From Karalla daura (taxonomy: Eukaryota; Chordata; Actinopteri; Chaetodontiformes; Leiognathidae), in contig CM055198.1 in assembly GCA_029224185.1 (NCBI GenBank), positions 5,043,573 to 5,107,572 on the forward strand: a DNA stretch of 64,000 nucleotides, read 5' to 3'. Every line of letters starts with the position of its first letter. Positions within the stretch are counted from its first letter, which is position 1. Both the position numbers and the translations under genes were made by a program. This document shows positions 33,601 through 48,130 of this stretch, in pieces. The notes beneath the pieces were generated by a model. The model was not told the origin of the DNA. It saw nothing but the letters and a program-made list of their open reading frames with translations, and searched no databases.

Positions 33601-35989
33601 AGAATATATGATCCAAACTATAACAAGGTTCATTCAAGGTTCAGTCATCAGGCACCTTCCCCTCTTAGAGCCAAGCAAGTCTTGTTTAGTATTTTAGTAT
33701 TTAGTAAAAGTTGTTACAGAGTAAACATGGGATCCTCATTGCTCTTATACTGTTCAGGTTAGATTTCCTCAAGCTGTTTCACCAACTGTTTTAATCCACC
33801 TGTAGTGTAACACAATGTTGAAGGTAACTATTAAGTTCTATGACAACTGAGGAAATTTCTCCAGAACAAATGAATACCATGTGCTATCACTGTTTGAATG
33901 AAAAGCTTCTTTGAAACAAAGTGAATGATAAACTGCTCTAGATACGGGATAAGGTAAGTAAATAAGTAAATAAATAAATCAGGATACAACATCTTCAGCA
34001 CAAACAGTAGACACTGTGTTTCATTTCCATCATCGTTATCATTCCACGCAGTTATGTCTCTCCACATGACTGAATTGGCTGACCACATCACAACACGACA
34101 CAGTGATGGGAGTACTGATGGGAAACGCTGTCTCTTCCTGCTATATGCAAACCTGTTGACAGAGGAGGCTCCCTGAATGGCGACTCTTCCCTAACCTTCG
34201 ACCTCTCCCCTTTGACCAACCCCGTGGCCAGACATAATGATCCGCTACCATGCTGTTGGTGTTGACATCGAGGGCCCGTTGTCACTGTGTCACCGAGACA
34301 ATGGCCGGCTTGTATGGGGGGACAATGCCGGATTGTGTGGACTGTAACGGGTTGTGACTCGAAACTTTAAAAAAGATGGATGGTGCGGACAGAGTGAAGG
34401 TGGAGTGAGCCAGCAAGGGCAGAGCGAGAGGAAAATGCTGAAAATATTTTGGTGACAATTGGAGCAGCGAGCTGTTTACAAAAGCTGTTTACGTACTTCA
34501 ATCCAGCTGAATGAAATGCAGATAATCCTTTTTTTTTATTTTGGGGGGAAAATATTTTTCCTCACTGGCATGTTAAATACACAACTCGTGCACTCTTCAA
34601 AAATAAGGCACAATACAAGAATCCACCAACTAAATCCAGCCTGAGACTGCTACGATGATGGTTCCCATCAACTCCAGCACAAAATCCCAATCCGCCTTGA
34701 TGTCTTATGCAACTCTTCCACATGGCTTCTATTGTGGCCCCGATAAACAAGTTGGGAATAAATTAGAGGTCTTACTTCATCACATTTCTTGCGGTGTTTC
34801 TCATGCCATCCTAAGTTGATCCTAGCTCTCTTGAGTCGTGGCTAATTCAAACCCTGATCTGAGCAAGTAAATTCCAAGCAAAGCACTTAAACCACACGCA
34901 CAGACACACACGCACGCTTACACGCAAACACTGAGCTCATCATCAGCAGTCTCATTATGTTGTTGATTCTTGGTCTCCCTGCAGACAGTGCTATTTACCC
35001 AATGTCTCCGAGAAGGGGGTGATGGGTAATGAGACTGATGTGTGCAGGGGTGCGTTCGAGGTAATTTGTTTGATACGAGACCTGATGGGAAGTGAAAGGA
35101 TCAAAAGATTAAAACAGCTTTTTTTCCTCTTTTTTTCCCCTTTCTTCACCTGCCCTTCATCTTTTTCCCGGCCCTCCCCTCCCCATGCAAAAAATGTGTG
35201 GAAACAGTAGCTGTCTCCGTCTCCTGTTCTCCCCGTCTGCTCCTCTATTCATGGTTAAACCCTCACCCTGGCCGGCTGCGCTGTAATGACGCATATTCCC
35301 ACGCACACACGTGTATTCACAGGCAGACAGAGGTGTACACCTTCCTCGAGGGCTGTTTCTCACCTGTGACCTTCTACTCCCTCATTAGCTCATCCCGACC
35401 CTTGAACCCATGACGTGAAGCCCCCAGGGGAGCAAAGCTCCCTCAACAGGTGGACTCAGGTGACACACAGGTGTGGCTTCCTGGCGCAGCCTTTACTCTT
35501 TCATGTCTGCACACAGGTTTATTACATTATCTAGAGATGAAGGGACGCACACTGTCACACAAGGCAGCAAACAAATTATCATTAGGATGAGCTGGACTCG
35601 ATTTATTTTTTCAAAGGTAGGGCCTGACTTTCATCTGAATGAAACTCAAGGTCCGTATGATTTATTTCAGCGTTTCTTACGGAGATTAACACCATGTCTG
35701 CAAAGTGCACCTACCTAGTGAAAGCTGGGTATCAGGGGTCTGGTTTACTCATTTCAAGACTATAATAATATCAAAGATATGCACAAAAAAGCCTTTTCGT
35801 TTTAAATCCGGGATTTGTTCTGTCTGCCATATGTCAGTTCATGTCATGTATAATAAATGTCTGGCGCTGGCCTCTAACCTGCTTCCAATGCATTTAGCAT
35901 AACCTTTGTTCAAGTAGCCCTGGACGTCATCTCAGCCATGACGACGGACCGGTGACTTCCTGAAAGGTGTACCCAGTCTGAGTCTGTAA
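33601..35989. other. Non-coding DNA, no gene recognised
   Basis: AT-leaning unique sequence with a small (TAAA)n near 33955-33978, T-runs near 34530 and 35120, and a purine/pyrimidine-balanced remainder. No gene, RNA or repeat family is supported. Confidence 0.6.
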
Positions 35990-36260
35990 TTCCATCCTGA
36001 CAGTGAGCCGCAGTTATTAATTCAATAGTCAATGAAAGTTAAGGGAAATTGAGATGGACAGATCACTCACACTGCAAGCGGCAGTTGGCAAACCATTTGT
36101 TCTCCTCCTGAGATCCGTTTTCCACCGTGTCACCTGGTTGACATCAGCAGGCCGAGTTTGGTCGATTGTATATCTGAACTTCCCAGTTCAAGGAGGAGCT
36201 CGTGCCAGCTGACTGCATGCCAGCTGAGCACAGCATCTGCTAGTTATTGAAACCGTTTTA
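35990..36260. promoter_or_regulatory. Candidate enhancer-like block
   Basis: Repeat-poor sequence containing TTATTAATTCAATAGTCAAT near 36014-36033, CAGCTG E-boxes near 36207 and 36221, and a GTTGACATC word. Motif density resembles a conserved enhancer. Not tested. Confidence 0.28.
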
Positions 36261-36552
36261 TCAACTTTGTTGGAATAATGTCTGGAATCTAGAGAAAGAA
36301 AAAAATACAATCAGCTACAAATATGCAGGGATGTTTTAGTTAAACTACAATTTCAATAATATCTATAATATCTTTGTGATGTAGTCCATCATAAAGGCCA
36401 TGTCTTTCAAGTGTTTTTTTTTCACTACTTCTCTTTTTATTTGTGTGTTTTGTGGTGGTTTTGAATGAAAGAGCATTATATTGAAAATGTTTCTACATCA
36501 CAATGTTTGCCACCTCATAAATTGAGGATAAAACAGTTGAGGATGTATAGAG

Positions 36553-36850
36553 CCAGTGGTTCTCGACCTTTTGGGGCTTGACAATGTGTAGCCGTTCCTC
36601 CCTGTCATGTTTCAGATGTTTATGACTTGCTAGTTCCACCAAAGAGACATTTCCCCTCTGAACTTCTCAGATGGTTTCATTTAAACAACTTTTCAAATGA
36701 TCTAACATTTCACAGAAAAAATAAAAAAAATGAAAACCCTCCAAAGATTAGGGAGAAGTCCTTAGAAAAACTGAAAACAGACTTGTGAATCGAAATTTTG
36801 TGCTTCTTTCTTCCCCTTTCCCATGACCCTTCGGGCTAATCTTGTTAGCC
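36553..36850 (+). mobile_element. Interspersed repeat with hAT-like 5' end
   Basis: It begins CAGTGGTTCTCGACCTTTT, close to the terminal inverted repeat of hAT/Charlie-type elements. It continues with a body (ATGTTTCAGATGTTTATGA, CAGATGGTTTCATTTAAACA, ATTTCACAG) that I recall as a common fish repeat. The matching 3' terminus and target duplication were not found, so the boundary is approximate and the copy is probably truncated. Confidence 0.5.
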
Positions 36851-37604
36851 GCTGGATATGCCTGACACCCTGATCAACCACTACAGTAAACAGCACACTA
36901 GATAATTTAAACCTGCTCTTGCTCTGAGCAGCTGCGACAGCAAAATACTGCTAAAACACACGGATACACTAACAATCTAATCATGTCACATGGAATCATG
37001 CATCTGCAGGACGCCGCTTCTACTTTGATCACTGAAGTGCTTCGTCCAAGTAATACATCTACTTTTTATTTCGCTTAAGCAGGATGAATGCACCTTAAAA
37101 ACTAAGAAGGTGCTTTTTCAGTGTTCCGTGTTTTCTCAGCCACTGCAAAATCAGAAAAATGATCCAATTGATGATAATACAATTTATTTCAGGAGTTTCA
37201 AATTAGATTTCACAACAGCATAAAATGTTTCAGCTTTTCCTGATTACATTTTGATCTCACTTGATGTTGCTCAAATGAAATTATCCAGCAACTTTGTGGG
37301 AAAAAATAAAATAAATAAATAACAGGACACAGAAACAAAATAGGGATGAGGCTGCTGTTGCCACTGTTACCAGGAGCAAAGGCTGACAAGATGTCAATCA
37401 ACTTTGCAAAGCAGCCAAAGGCAATTTGGAGTGAACAACCCCCCACCCCAAAGAAAAAAAAAAGCACAGTAGCTAAAATGTATTCACAGATACAACATAA
37501 AAGGTGACATTTGAAAGGTAGCACATTAGTGAAATGCACTGGATACATTAATTCAGTGTGGCTAAAAGCCTTGTTAGCATTCACAGTTTGAGTCTGAATG
37601 TACA
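36851..37604. other. Non-coding DNA, nothing specific seen
   Basis: AT-rich sequence with A-runs (37450-37463) and an (AAAT)n patch near 37300-37322. The first 200 bp may belong to the preceding repeat. Confidence 0.5.
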
Positions 37605-37712
37605 ATTATGAGACAGAGAGGAAGGATGGGAAAGAGAGGGAGGAGGTTAGATAGAGAGAGAACAAAAGGCAGTGGAGGAGAGAGAGAGAGAGAAAGAGGA
37701 GAGGGAGAAAGA
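37605..37712 (+). repeat. Polypurine (GA/GGA) tract
   Basis: About 108 bases almost entirely A/G, with GAGAGA runs at 37680-37693. It contributes the Arg/Glu-rich start of a 165-codon artefactual frame. Confidence 0.9.
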
Positions 37713-37882
37713 GTCTTTCATGTCTCCCCTGAGTTTGAAAGGACTGCCTTTCATGTGAGCATTGTCATATTCTCTCTGTTCTCATTCCATTTGCTCCACC
37801 TCTCTTCCTGTGATAAAGACATCACTCTTTTAGTACAGGGAGGGCAATACAGACGAAAGTGTGAGTGTGTGCACTCACTGGA

Positions 37883-37887
<5 letters not shown>

Positions 37888-37975
<88 letters not shown>
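37888..37975 (+). repeat. Compound (TG)n-(GA)n microsatellite
   Basis: About 36 TG units to 37959, passing directly into (GA)n to 37975. Alternating-dinucleotide and polypurine tracts abut. Confidence 0.98.
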
Positions 37976-37978
<3 letters not shown>

Positions 37979-38615
37979 CAACCATCACTCACTGCTGACA
38001 TGTTATATGCATATGGAGGTGGAAGGTGTGTGTATTAAAATCCAAGTGTTTAAGCAAGAATCATGTTTGCATGAAACAGAAGAAAATCCGCAACATTCAT
38101 TTTGACTTGTCTGTTGGGATAAACGCAAAAAAAATCGTTACGACCAGAATCTGCAAAAACGCTCACTGCATACTTTATTCATGTGTTTTCCCCAAAATAT
38201 CTGCTGCTGCCAGCTACACCATGATTAACGTCCATGGCTGTGTTTGCAGACAACTCAAAGCACAGTGAGGGGAAAACTAGCAGCCACACTATACTGCGAG
38301 GCAACGCTGACCCAGGGCACAGACTGGGACAGTCAACCTGTTTGATGTCTGACAAAAACAACCGTCCTTCTCTAACCTTTAGAATAGAACAGGAAAGTTT
38401 CACTTCCATATTTGCTTTTTTTATTTTTTAATCTGATAAAACCAACAATTAATCCTTTGCCTCAACCTCTCGTCTCTCCCGCTGAGCCAAATCCTAAAAT
38501 GTCTGTTCTGTTCTTCCGTGCCGCAGAGCCTCGCTGTCGTCCAAAAACTATTAGGAACACATCAGTAAGCCACACTTCTGCAGTGGGTCACCTCTTAATT
38601 CATTATCGTGAACAC

Positions 38616-38668
38616 ACACACACGCATGCACACGCACCCACACACACACGAACACACATACACACACA
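38616..38668 (+). repeat. Degenerate (CA)n array
   Basis: CA repeats broken by CGCATG, CGCACC and CGAA words. Confidence 0.85.
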
Positions 38669-38879
38669 AAGCGTTCAAACCGATTCAGTTCAAACTGAGT
38701 CTTGATCTCAGGCCAGGTCTCCCCATGACATGTCTTCAAAGATTCAGTGTTGAGGTGGAGCTAATAGCTTCAGTGGAGCTGACGGGGCAGAGACATCACA
38801 AACCGTTGCTACACAGACACTAAAATACTGATGGTTGGGGTCTTTTATGGGAATTATTGACAGCAAGAGAAATCCAGAG

Positions 38880-39060
38880 TTTAAACTGACCCACATCTAG
38901 CGCTTGGAGAGCGAGGTCAGATCACATTTCTTGGATGCCACACTTCCCGAATTAGGGTGGAAAATATTGCCAGTAGCTATAATCAAGCCAGCAACAGTAT
39001 AATGATTTTTATTGCCTATAGTGAGGAGATTGACATGGGACACTGTTGGAATATCTTTCT
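38880..39060. promoter_or_regulatory. Candidate enhancer-like block
   Basis: Repeat-poor sequence with GAATTAGGGTGG, CTATAATCAAGCC near 38976, and TAATGATTTTTATTGCC near 39001-39017. Homeodomain-type words cluster. Role inferred. Confidence 0.27.
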
Positions 39061-41267
<2,207 letters not shown>

Positions 41268-41407
41268 AGCGCGTGATCACCTTGTGCCAGTGCTGAGTTG
41301 CAGTGCACAGGACCACCTCTGATGATGGTGAAAGAGACAGTCCATCACGCCCACTCATTCCTATCCCTAGTCCAGCCTCTCCTGTGGGATCCATGTGGTA
41401 AGAGAAA

Positions 41408-41436
41408 GTGAGAGAGAGAGAGAGAGAGAGAGAGGG
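41408..41436 (+). repeat. (GA)n microsatellite
   Basis: About 13 GA units ending in GGGAG. Confidence 0.93.
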
Positions 41437-43321
41437 AGTAGATGGGGCAGAAGGGGAGGAAAGGAGAGGGGAGCAGTCTGTCTCCCATTAACATCATCTC
41501 TATAGGAGCCCAAAATGGGCTCTGTCAGCAGAACACTGGCCTGCTGTCAGTGGGAGAACATGAGGACGAGAGGGACGCAGAAGAAGAAAGAAAAGAGAGG
41601 TAGAGCGGGTCTGGGTTTTATATGGAACACCTTATATATCACTTATTACTATAAATACAGTCAAAATATATGAGCTTCACGGAGCCTGATTTGAAAGCTC
41701 CAGCATGTGAAATCCCTCTCTCCTCGGAGACTGATGCAATCTTTCATTCGACTGATGCAGTTCCGAAGCGGCAGAACAATTCTTTAAATTGATTCTGCTA
41801 ACTCTGTCCAACGCTGAAGAATTGACTCGCAAATGCTTCGTTTTGTTCACCTTTGTGGAGACGACAGCTTTGCGGGCAGGAGCACTTTTCCTTAGTGACA
41901 GCCAATAAAGCAGCTTGTTGAGGGTAAGAACGTTGGCTCTGGTGGCGCTAGACCAAGTCCAAATTCAGACACTGATCAATACCAGATTTATTGGCTCTGC
42001 TTCTATAACTCCGTCAGTTCTTCTCATTTACTTGAAGACATTGCACTTTGGAAAACTGCTCGGATTTATTTTTGAACTCTTGAGTGCTAAAACCTCTACT
42101 TATCAATATTTTAGTCGGTGCTCTTTCAGTAGCCATGAACCGAACACACACACCAGCTTCATGAACCAATATCATATTTTATAAAGCATGTCTTCCACCC
42201 ACTGATCAGTTCAACTTCAAACTATCGCTTGAAAGCTTGGGCTCACATTGAGGCTCATGTTATTTGAAGGGAATAAAGACAATCTTGCGGGTGAAGTGCA
42301 CCAGGTGCAGACACCAACATCTGGGTTCACATAAATCACTGCAAAGTGATTTTAACCCTGCATGCCAGCATAGTCATAAAGCATGGAATTGCTTTCAGAC
42401 CTGTGTAACTATGTCTGTGTGAACAAAATAACTTTAACAGATTGATAGATCCCAATTCAATTCGGCAGGGATTTCACTCGAGTAAATATATCCGGATTAT
42501 TAATTTTTGGGAGAAATCGGACATAGCTGTCCCAGAGTTTAATATGTTGCATTCTGCCGCCCTCTTATCTTGCTTTTGAAATATTTTGAGTTTCCTTTTT
42601 CCATTCACTGCTTTTCAATTGTGTTCTCATGAAAAATCAACACAGAAACCACTTAATTCATCATATCAGATGTTCCCCATGCAGCACTTTATTTACATTT
42701 GAGGTCATCAATGTCTGTGATGCTGCTTGACCCCTCTGTGTTTTTTGGCCCTCCTTACACGCACTGGAAGCAGGCAGGAAGACAGATGGGGGCTGCACGG
42801 GGCCTCTGAACAAGTTCAACAGAAAAGAAAGCCTCAAGAGCATAAGTAAACACAAGGAGAGGGAAAGTGAGCCACAAGCCCTCTATTGAGAAAGATGCAC
42901 TTCATTTGCTCCAACACAGACACCATAAGTGACCATAAACTCCTCGGTCCCCTTTGCTCTGCCCATCTATCTCACATGTATGATGTCTGTGTTTGGACTC
43001 TAACCATTATGGGCCATGATCTTTGATTTACACTGCACTGTGTTCCAGAGGCTACACAATGACAAATGGCTGTAGTGTAGTTGTGACATGTTTAAAACCC
43101 GGAGTGCTCTGTTTACAGTCCCAAGCCTTTGTTCAAGCCCAGTGTTTCTGGCTTGACAAGTGGGAACCAGTGGATTGTCTTGGATGCTCTCGAAACTGCC
43201 ACGTAGCCACAGAGTTATTGGAAGGAGGAGAGGCTTACCATGATTATCAAACATTTATGAATATAACAGAAGAGACACATTTGAAGTTGGATTTTTGAGT
43301 CTGCAAGCAGTTTGTGAATAC

Positions 43322-43324
<3 letters not shown>
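41437..43324. other. Non-coding DNA, no gene recognised
   Basis: Mixed unique sequence. The frame 43023-43298 (91 codons, Cys-rich) has no recognisable motif. No RNA gene or transposon seen. Confidence 0.55.

Positions 43325-43360
<36 letters not shown>
43325..43360 (+). repeat. (AT)n microsatellite
   Basis: Perfect AT array of about 17 units, self-complementary. Confidence 0.97.
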
Positions 43361-43362
<2 letters not shown>

Positions 43363-43439
43363 GAAGATACAAGACAAGATCAAGCATCAAGTCCTATAAA
43401 GTCAAATCAAAAGCAGGAAACAGAAACATATCCTTGCCT

Positions 43440-43830
43440 GGATTAACTTGATAATGGAAAGTCCAATGTGGAAGACATGGAGTTTTATCGGTACATAATG
43501 TCATATCTAATCCTTCGCTTTAGGAGGAGCATACATTACTGCCTGCATCATCTGTAATTTATGTTTTTTCCTTAGATTATTAGATGTGATCCAATTAAAA
43601 AGTTGCATGACACATTCATAAATTGCTGATCATTTTTCTGCCTTGACTAATGTTGGGCTGTGTGCTTTCCCAAAACCATGACCGATCATTAAAGGTAATA
43701 AATAACAGTAATTATTACAGTTTGGACAGAAATATCAGATTCAGAGTCAAAAAGCCAGATGATCGGTCATGATCACCCGGGGATCTTGATATAAATGCAT
43801 CCGAGCTGTTAGAAATAATTTAAACTTGAA
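43440..43830. promoter_or_regulatory. Candidate AT-rich enhancer block
   Basis: Repeat-poor, AT-rich sequence with dense homeodomain-like words: GATTATTAGATG near 43574, CCAATTAAAAAG near 43590, ATAAATAACAGTAATTATTA near 43700-43719 and a paired ATGATCGGTCATGATCA word near 43758-43774. One of the more convincing candidates by composition, but conservation was not tested. Confidence 0.35.
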
Positions 43831-45999
43831 TAAACAAGGATGGTAAAAAAGGAAAAAAAAAAAACACTGTCCTGGATGAACTACATAGTTTTATTTGAAT
43901 GAAGCATACACACACGCAGACACATACTTGGCCCATACTGCAGTGTTTACAGTGAAACCTTTGATGGTTTCATTATTTATGTGCACCCTCGGACATTTAA
44001 GCACTGCACAGGATTGGTTTAAGATTGAGGGAGAGGAATAAAATAACGAGAGTTTTATGATTGCTGCAAAATTACCAACATGTGGAGTAAAACCCAAACC
44101 CCTCTGTCTGCCTGTCAAGGAGAGAAAAGACTCATGAATTAGAAAGTGAGTGTGTACGCGTATGTGTGTGTGTGTGCATGCGTGCATGTCTGTGCATATT
44201 ATTGCAGTTGAAAATCTGAGAGCCGATTAAACATTGCAACCACTGCACATTTACCTCTTTATCACTTACCTATTGTATCCTTCTCAACACAGTTTCAAAC
44301 ATTATGGATCAGTCCTCATCATACTCTGCTAAAGAGAGCGCATTTAAATAGGTGTATTCACAAAACAATGATGTCATAAAAGGAGTGAAACAAGAAAAAT
44401 GAACACCTCAAAGTGTGAGGTTTCCCTGCAATGACAGAGGTCACCTCACAAGAGGAATGGGGGTCCGCAATACTGCATCTATCTCTTAACTGGGGCGACG
44501 ATTCATTTAGGCCGAGCACTAAGCTTCAAATCCCCAATGTAGTTGATCCGAGCCAAACAGACTTTATTAATTACGTGCTATATCAAACATGAAACACGTG
44601 TCGACCGTATCATGTAGACAGAGGAAGTAGAGAGATGGAGCACAATGCCAAACAATAGAAAAAAAATATTTGGGTCTGAGAAACAAAGGAAGTGTGACAT
44701 GGACATGTGGGTTATACATCTGAAACATCTGGAGAGATGGAGATGCAAGCGGTTAATCATCGGGCTGTTTGAAGTCAAAGTATTACCCCCAAATACTCTG
44801 GCACTTGAAAACTTTCAACAGGTTGATACATGCGCGGCAAATGCTTCTACACGTCTCTATGATTTCAGCTGTTTCAGGCACCTAGTAGAACAACAAGGTC
44901 GCGCGGCAAGTGCACACAGTGCACAGCTTTTTCTCAAGGAGCATCACGGTGATCTGTCTCTGTACCCGCGCCGCATTCTCACTTTTTTCAGCATGCAGGT
45001 GGGTGGATTACATGCAGGACATATCTAGCAGGTGCACGTCCATTAGTGCCCTTGCATTTGCAGTGGGGTCACCAGCTGGGGAGAACCAGTCCGCACTTTA
45101 TTTTCACGTACTGGTGCATTTGTGGGCCCCTCTATTGTCAGAGCCTGGCAAGCCTCGGTGAGGCTGGCTCCTGTGGTTGTTCTGCAGTAGAAAGAGGAAC
45201 CACTCTCAGAGCTTACCCCCGCACCATGAATCTCCAAACGGCCACACTTGGTACTGCTTTGGTTACTGCTTATTAGAAGATATAATGAATTCATCATAGT
45301 ACATGCAGAAAAAAAAGTAACAGGAAGTCAATCAGCAGCTTGCTTAGGTTGCTTTAATTTGATTGGCTTGTGATCAGACAGAGTTGCAATAGCAACTTCA
45401 ATGGTACTGTCATGCAAATTTCTCTTAAAAAAAATAAATAACACAAATAGATTGCAGAATCTCATGGACTTACCAGACCACACTTGTGTCTTTCATATGC
45501 TAAATTTGTCAAGTGCAGTGCTCAAAGATGTTGTGATGAGAGCTTAGCCACGACCAAACGGATCTCTTTGTCATCTCTGGTGTTTTTATTCCAAAAGAGT
45601 GTCTGATCATTTTGCCTTGCGGGAAGTCAAGTGTGTCCCAGACCCCACTGCAATTTTAAACTGCTCGGTTCTAAGGGATAGCAGGTGTTGGCCTGTCTGG
45701 GAGTGGACTGTCCAAAGTGTTGACCTCTACTTAGCCCAGAGCTCCTGTGAAAAACACATGTCCGTGACCATCAAAACCGTGAACCGTGACCCCGCGGTTT
45801 AATGGTACTGAGACTCGCATGATATTCAACACCTAAACTTGACCACAATAATATTGACAAGTCTAATGGAGGTCAAAGGATCTCCAGCGATAACAGGTTT
45901 GATTTGGCTCGCCACAATCCTTTCCAATAAGCCTCCAAAGCTGTGGCCAAGTCATTAAAATATACACAGGCTCAGAGCACCAAGGCAGGAATCCTCACT
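43831..45999. other. Non-coding DNA with one unexplained frame
   Basis: Includes A-run 43852-43863 and degenerate TG near 44162-44200. The plus frame at 44645-45028 (127 codons) is one of the longer non-repetitive frames and contains a donor-like CAG|GTGGGT at 44996-45004, but no domain or acceptor is recognised. Probably chance. Confidence 0.5.
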
Positions 46000-46270
46000 G
46001 TATGTATGCTCTCAAAACATTGATGCTCCTCTCACTTTATTTGGATAGCTTCGCAGCGAGATCCTTGCTTATTTTCACCCATAAGTGCCCAGGAGTAATC
46101 AAATCCCAAATGAAATATTTTCTTTGCCGCCAGCACCTTTTCTGCCTGCCGTTTTTACTCCCAGAGAACCATCCTGTCAGACCCTGGCTGGCTTTCCAAA
46201 CCGGGGATTTACGGAAGATTAGGGAAAACTATGTAAATGACACTGCTCCTGCGGAGTCAAGCGAAACGTA
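46000..46270. promoter_or_regulatory. Candidate enhancer-like block
   Basis: Repeat-poor sequence with a TAATCAAATCCCAAATGAAA segment near 46096-46115, a GGGGATTTACGG word, and TATGTAAATGACA near 46230. It could be a constrained element; inference only. Confidence 0.27.
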
Positions 46271-47899
46271 AGACCCCAAAAGAGGGAAAATGGGAGTTGG
46301 GAGGAAAGCGACAAGGCGGGTCCGTGGAGGAGGGGGAGCACATCCTCGGGAATTTCCCTCGGAAATCTTTGGATTATCCCACTAGTTTTAATGAAAGTTG
46401 TCAGGATTAAGGATGCCCAAGTCCACCGAGGGCGTTGCTGGACGAGATAGGTGACGGTACATGGACAAAAAGAAGGATGGAGCGGGATTAAAACCTATTA
46501 TTCTCCCACATCTCTTAATACATGGAGAAAAGAAAAAAAGAAATCCATGACAGGGATCAGTGATTGGGCCGACAGGTGAAAGGCAAAAATGAATATAGGA
46601 GGAGTTGCACACACATCTGTTAAATCTGTATCTCCCGAAAAAAAAGATGCAAGTTGAGAGTCCTAGATGTACTGATTAGCTGTAATATCATCACAAAGCC
46701 CTCCACCACTCCCCCCTCCTCTCTCCCCCCTCTCTCATCTCACTTCCACGTCTCCATCTTCCTCCCCACCCTCCTCCCCCTCCGTCGGTGATGAGCCGGT
46801 CACCTCGGTGTCAGTGGTGATGGCTAAGTGGGAACTTGAGCACTTCCTTAATCAATCTGGGTAATAGAGAGCAGCTCGCTGGCCACACATCTTCATACTC
46901 TCGCTCACAGACACACGCTCAGCGACCTGTCATCTCTCATTCTCCGTCATCCCGCGATTCATTGAGGCGTCGAGCTCTCTCTCGTACGCTGTGACAAAGG
47001 AAGTAAACAGATTTGACACATCGCTGTTGATACACCTGCACAGCCAAAGAAGCACATCAAGGATAGATTAGCACAGTGGTGCATGAATTCGCAAAACGCA
47101 CACAGGAAATTATAAAGTGCACATAGTCTGGGAGACACACTCAGACAGACGCGCACACACTCCACGTTCAGAGGGATATAGGCAGACAGCTGGGAATGTC
47201 ACGCATGCACACTCGACAGGCGATCCAATAAAGGAGAGGACACAGCCAGGGCGAATACCTTGATAAGCTGCGGTATGCTCTGCGCAAACACTCGACTCCC
47301 TTTAAAAGTGAACAGTTTGGGCATGCTGGTCAAAGCAAAGCGGCTATTAATGCAGCAGCGATGAAGAGGAGGGGGACTGAGAGACGGCCAGCTGCTCGTC
47401 AGCATCATCGCGAGGCACACAGCTGTGCGTGGAAGTGCATGCATGTGTTTGTCCAGTGTGTCAAATGAAGACGTCTCCCCAGACGGGATCTATCAGCACA
47501 TTCCAGCCCTGCTGTCGATATCCAGCCACATCTGCCTACTATCCCCAATATATTTCCTAAATCCCACTCTCCTTCCTCTGTCTGTCTTTCACAAACTTTG
47601 TATTCGTGGCTACTTCCTGCGCCAACTCATATGTCTTTCAGTTCTTTCTCTTTCCCTCCCGTGTCTCTGTCTTTACACAAACATCTCTCTCCATGAATTT
47701 TTTTCTTTTTCTTGCTCCATGGCTCTATCCTTGTTCTCACCCTGCGTTGACCCAGTCCAAATGGCCTCAAGATGTTGCTGCAATTCATTTGCATTTACTT
47801 ACATCTCGAGTACAAACACAGCCAAGAAAACCTGGGAGGAAATTTTGACCACATAGTTCATAGCAGGAAGCGACTGGTTGCAGATTGTCCCGTGTGACG
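46271..47899. other. Non-coding DNA with pyrimidine-rich runs
   Basis: Contains CT-rich stretches at about 46695-46785 and 47570-47720 that generate Ser/Leu/Phe-rich frames up to 143 codons. No gene supported. Confidence 0.6.
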
Positions 47900-48130
47900 T
47901 CCTCCCAGGACTTGGATATGGAAAACAGATTTGCATAGAGAGCACTTAAAAGTTAGCCGATTGAAGTTTCCTAATAGTCAGACCTTCCGTGTTGCGCTGT
48001 CACTCTGATGTTTCCAGACAACAAGTGTTAAGTCAGCCATTTGAGGCCTGTGGGAAGTGCTTAAGCTACTATGACTGTGCGGCCTGTTCCTGTCAGTTAC
48101 ATTACTGCCAATGTGCATGTTGCCTCTGTA
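47900..48130. promoter_or_regulatory. Candidate enhancer with octamer and NKX-like site
   Basis: A perfect octamer ATTTGCAT at 47929-47936 is followed 6 bp later by CACTTAA (NKX2-type, 47943-47949), then GATTGAAGTTTCCTAATAG. The block is repeat-poor. Adjacent POU and NK-homeodomain words suggest a neural or endodermal enhancer; this is inference. Confidence 0.33.

Noticed and set aside
37608..38105. 165-codon plus-strand frame
   Set aside because: Built from a polypurine tract and a (TG)n-(GA)n array.
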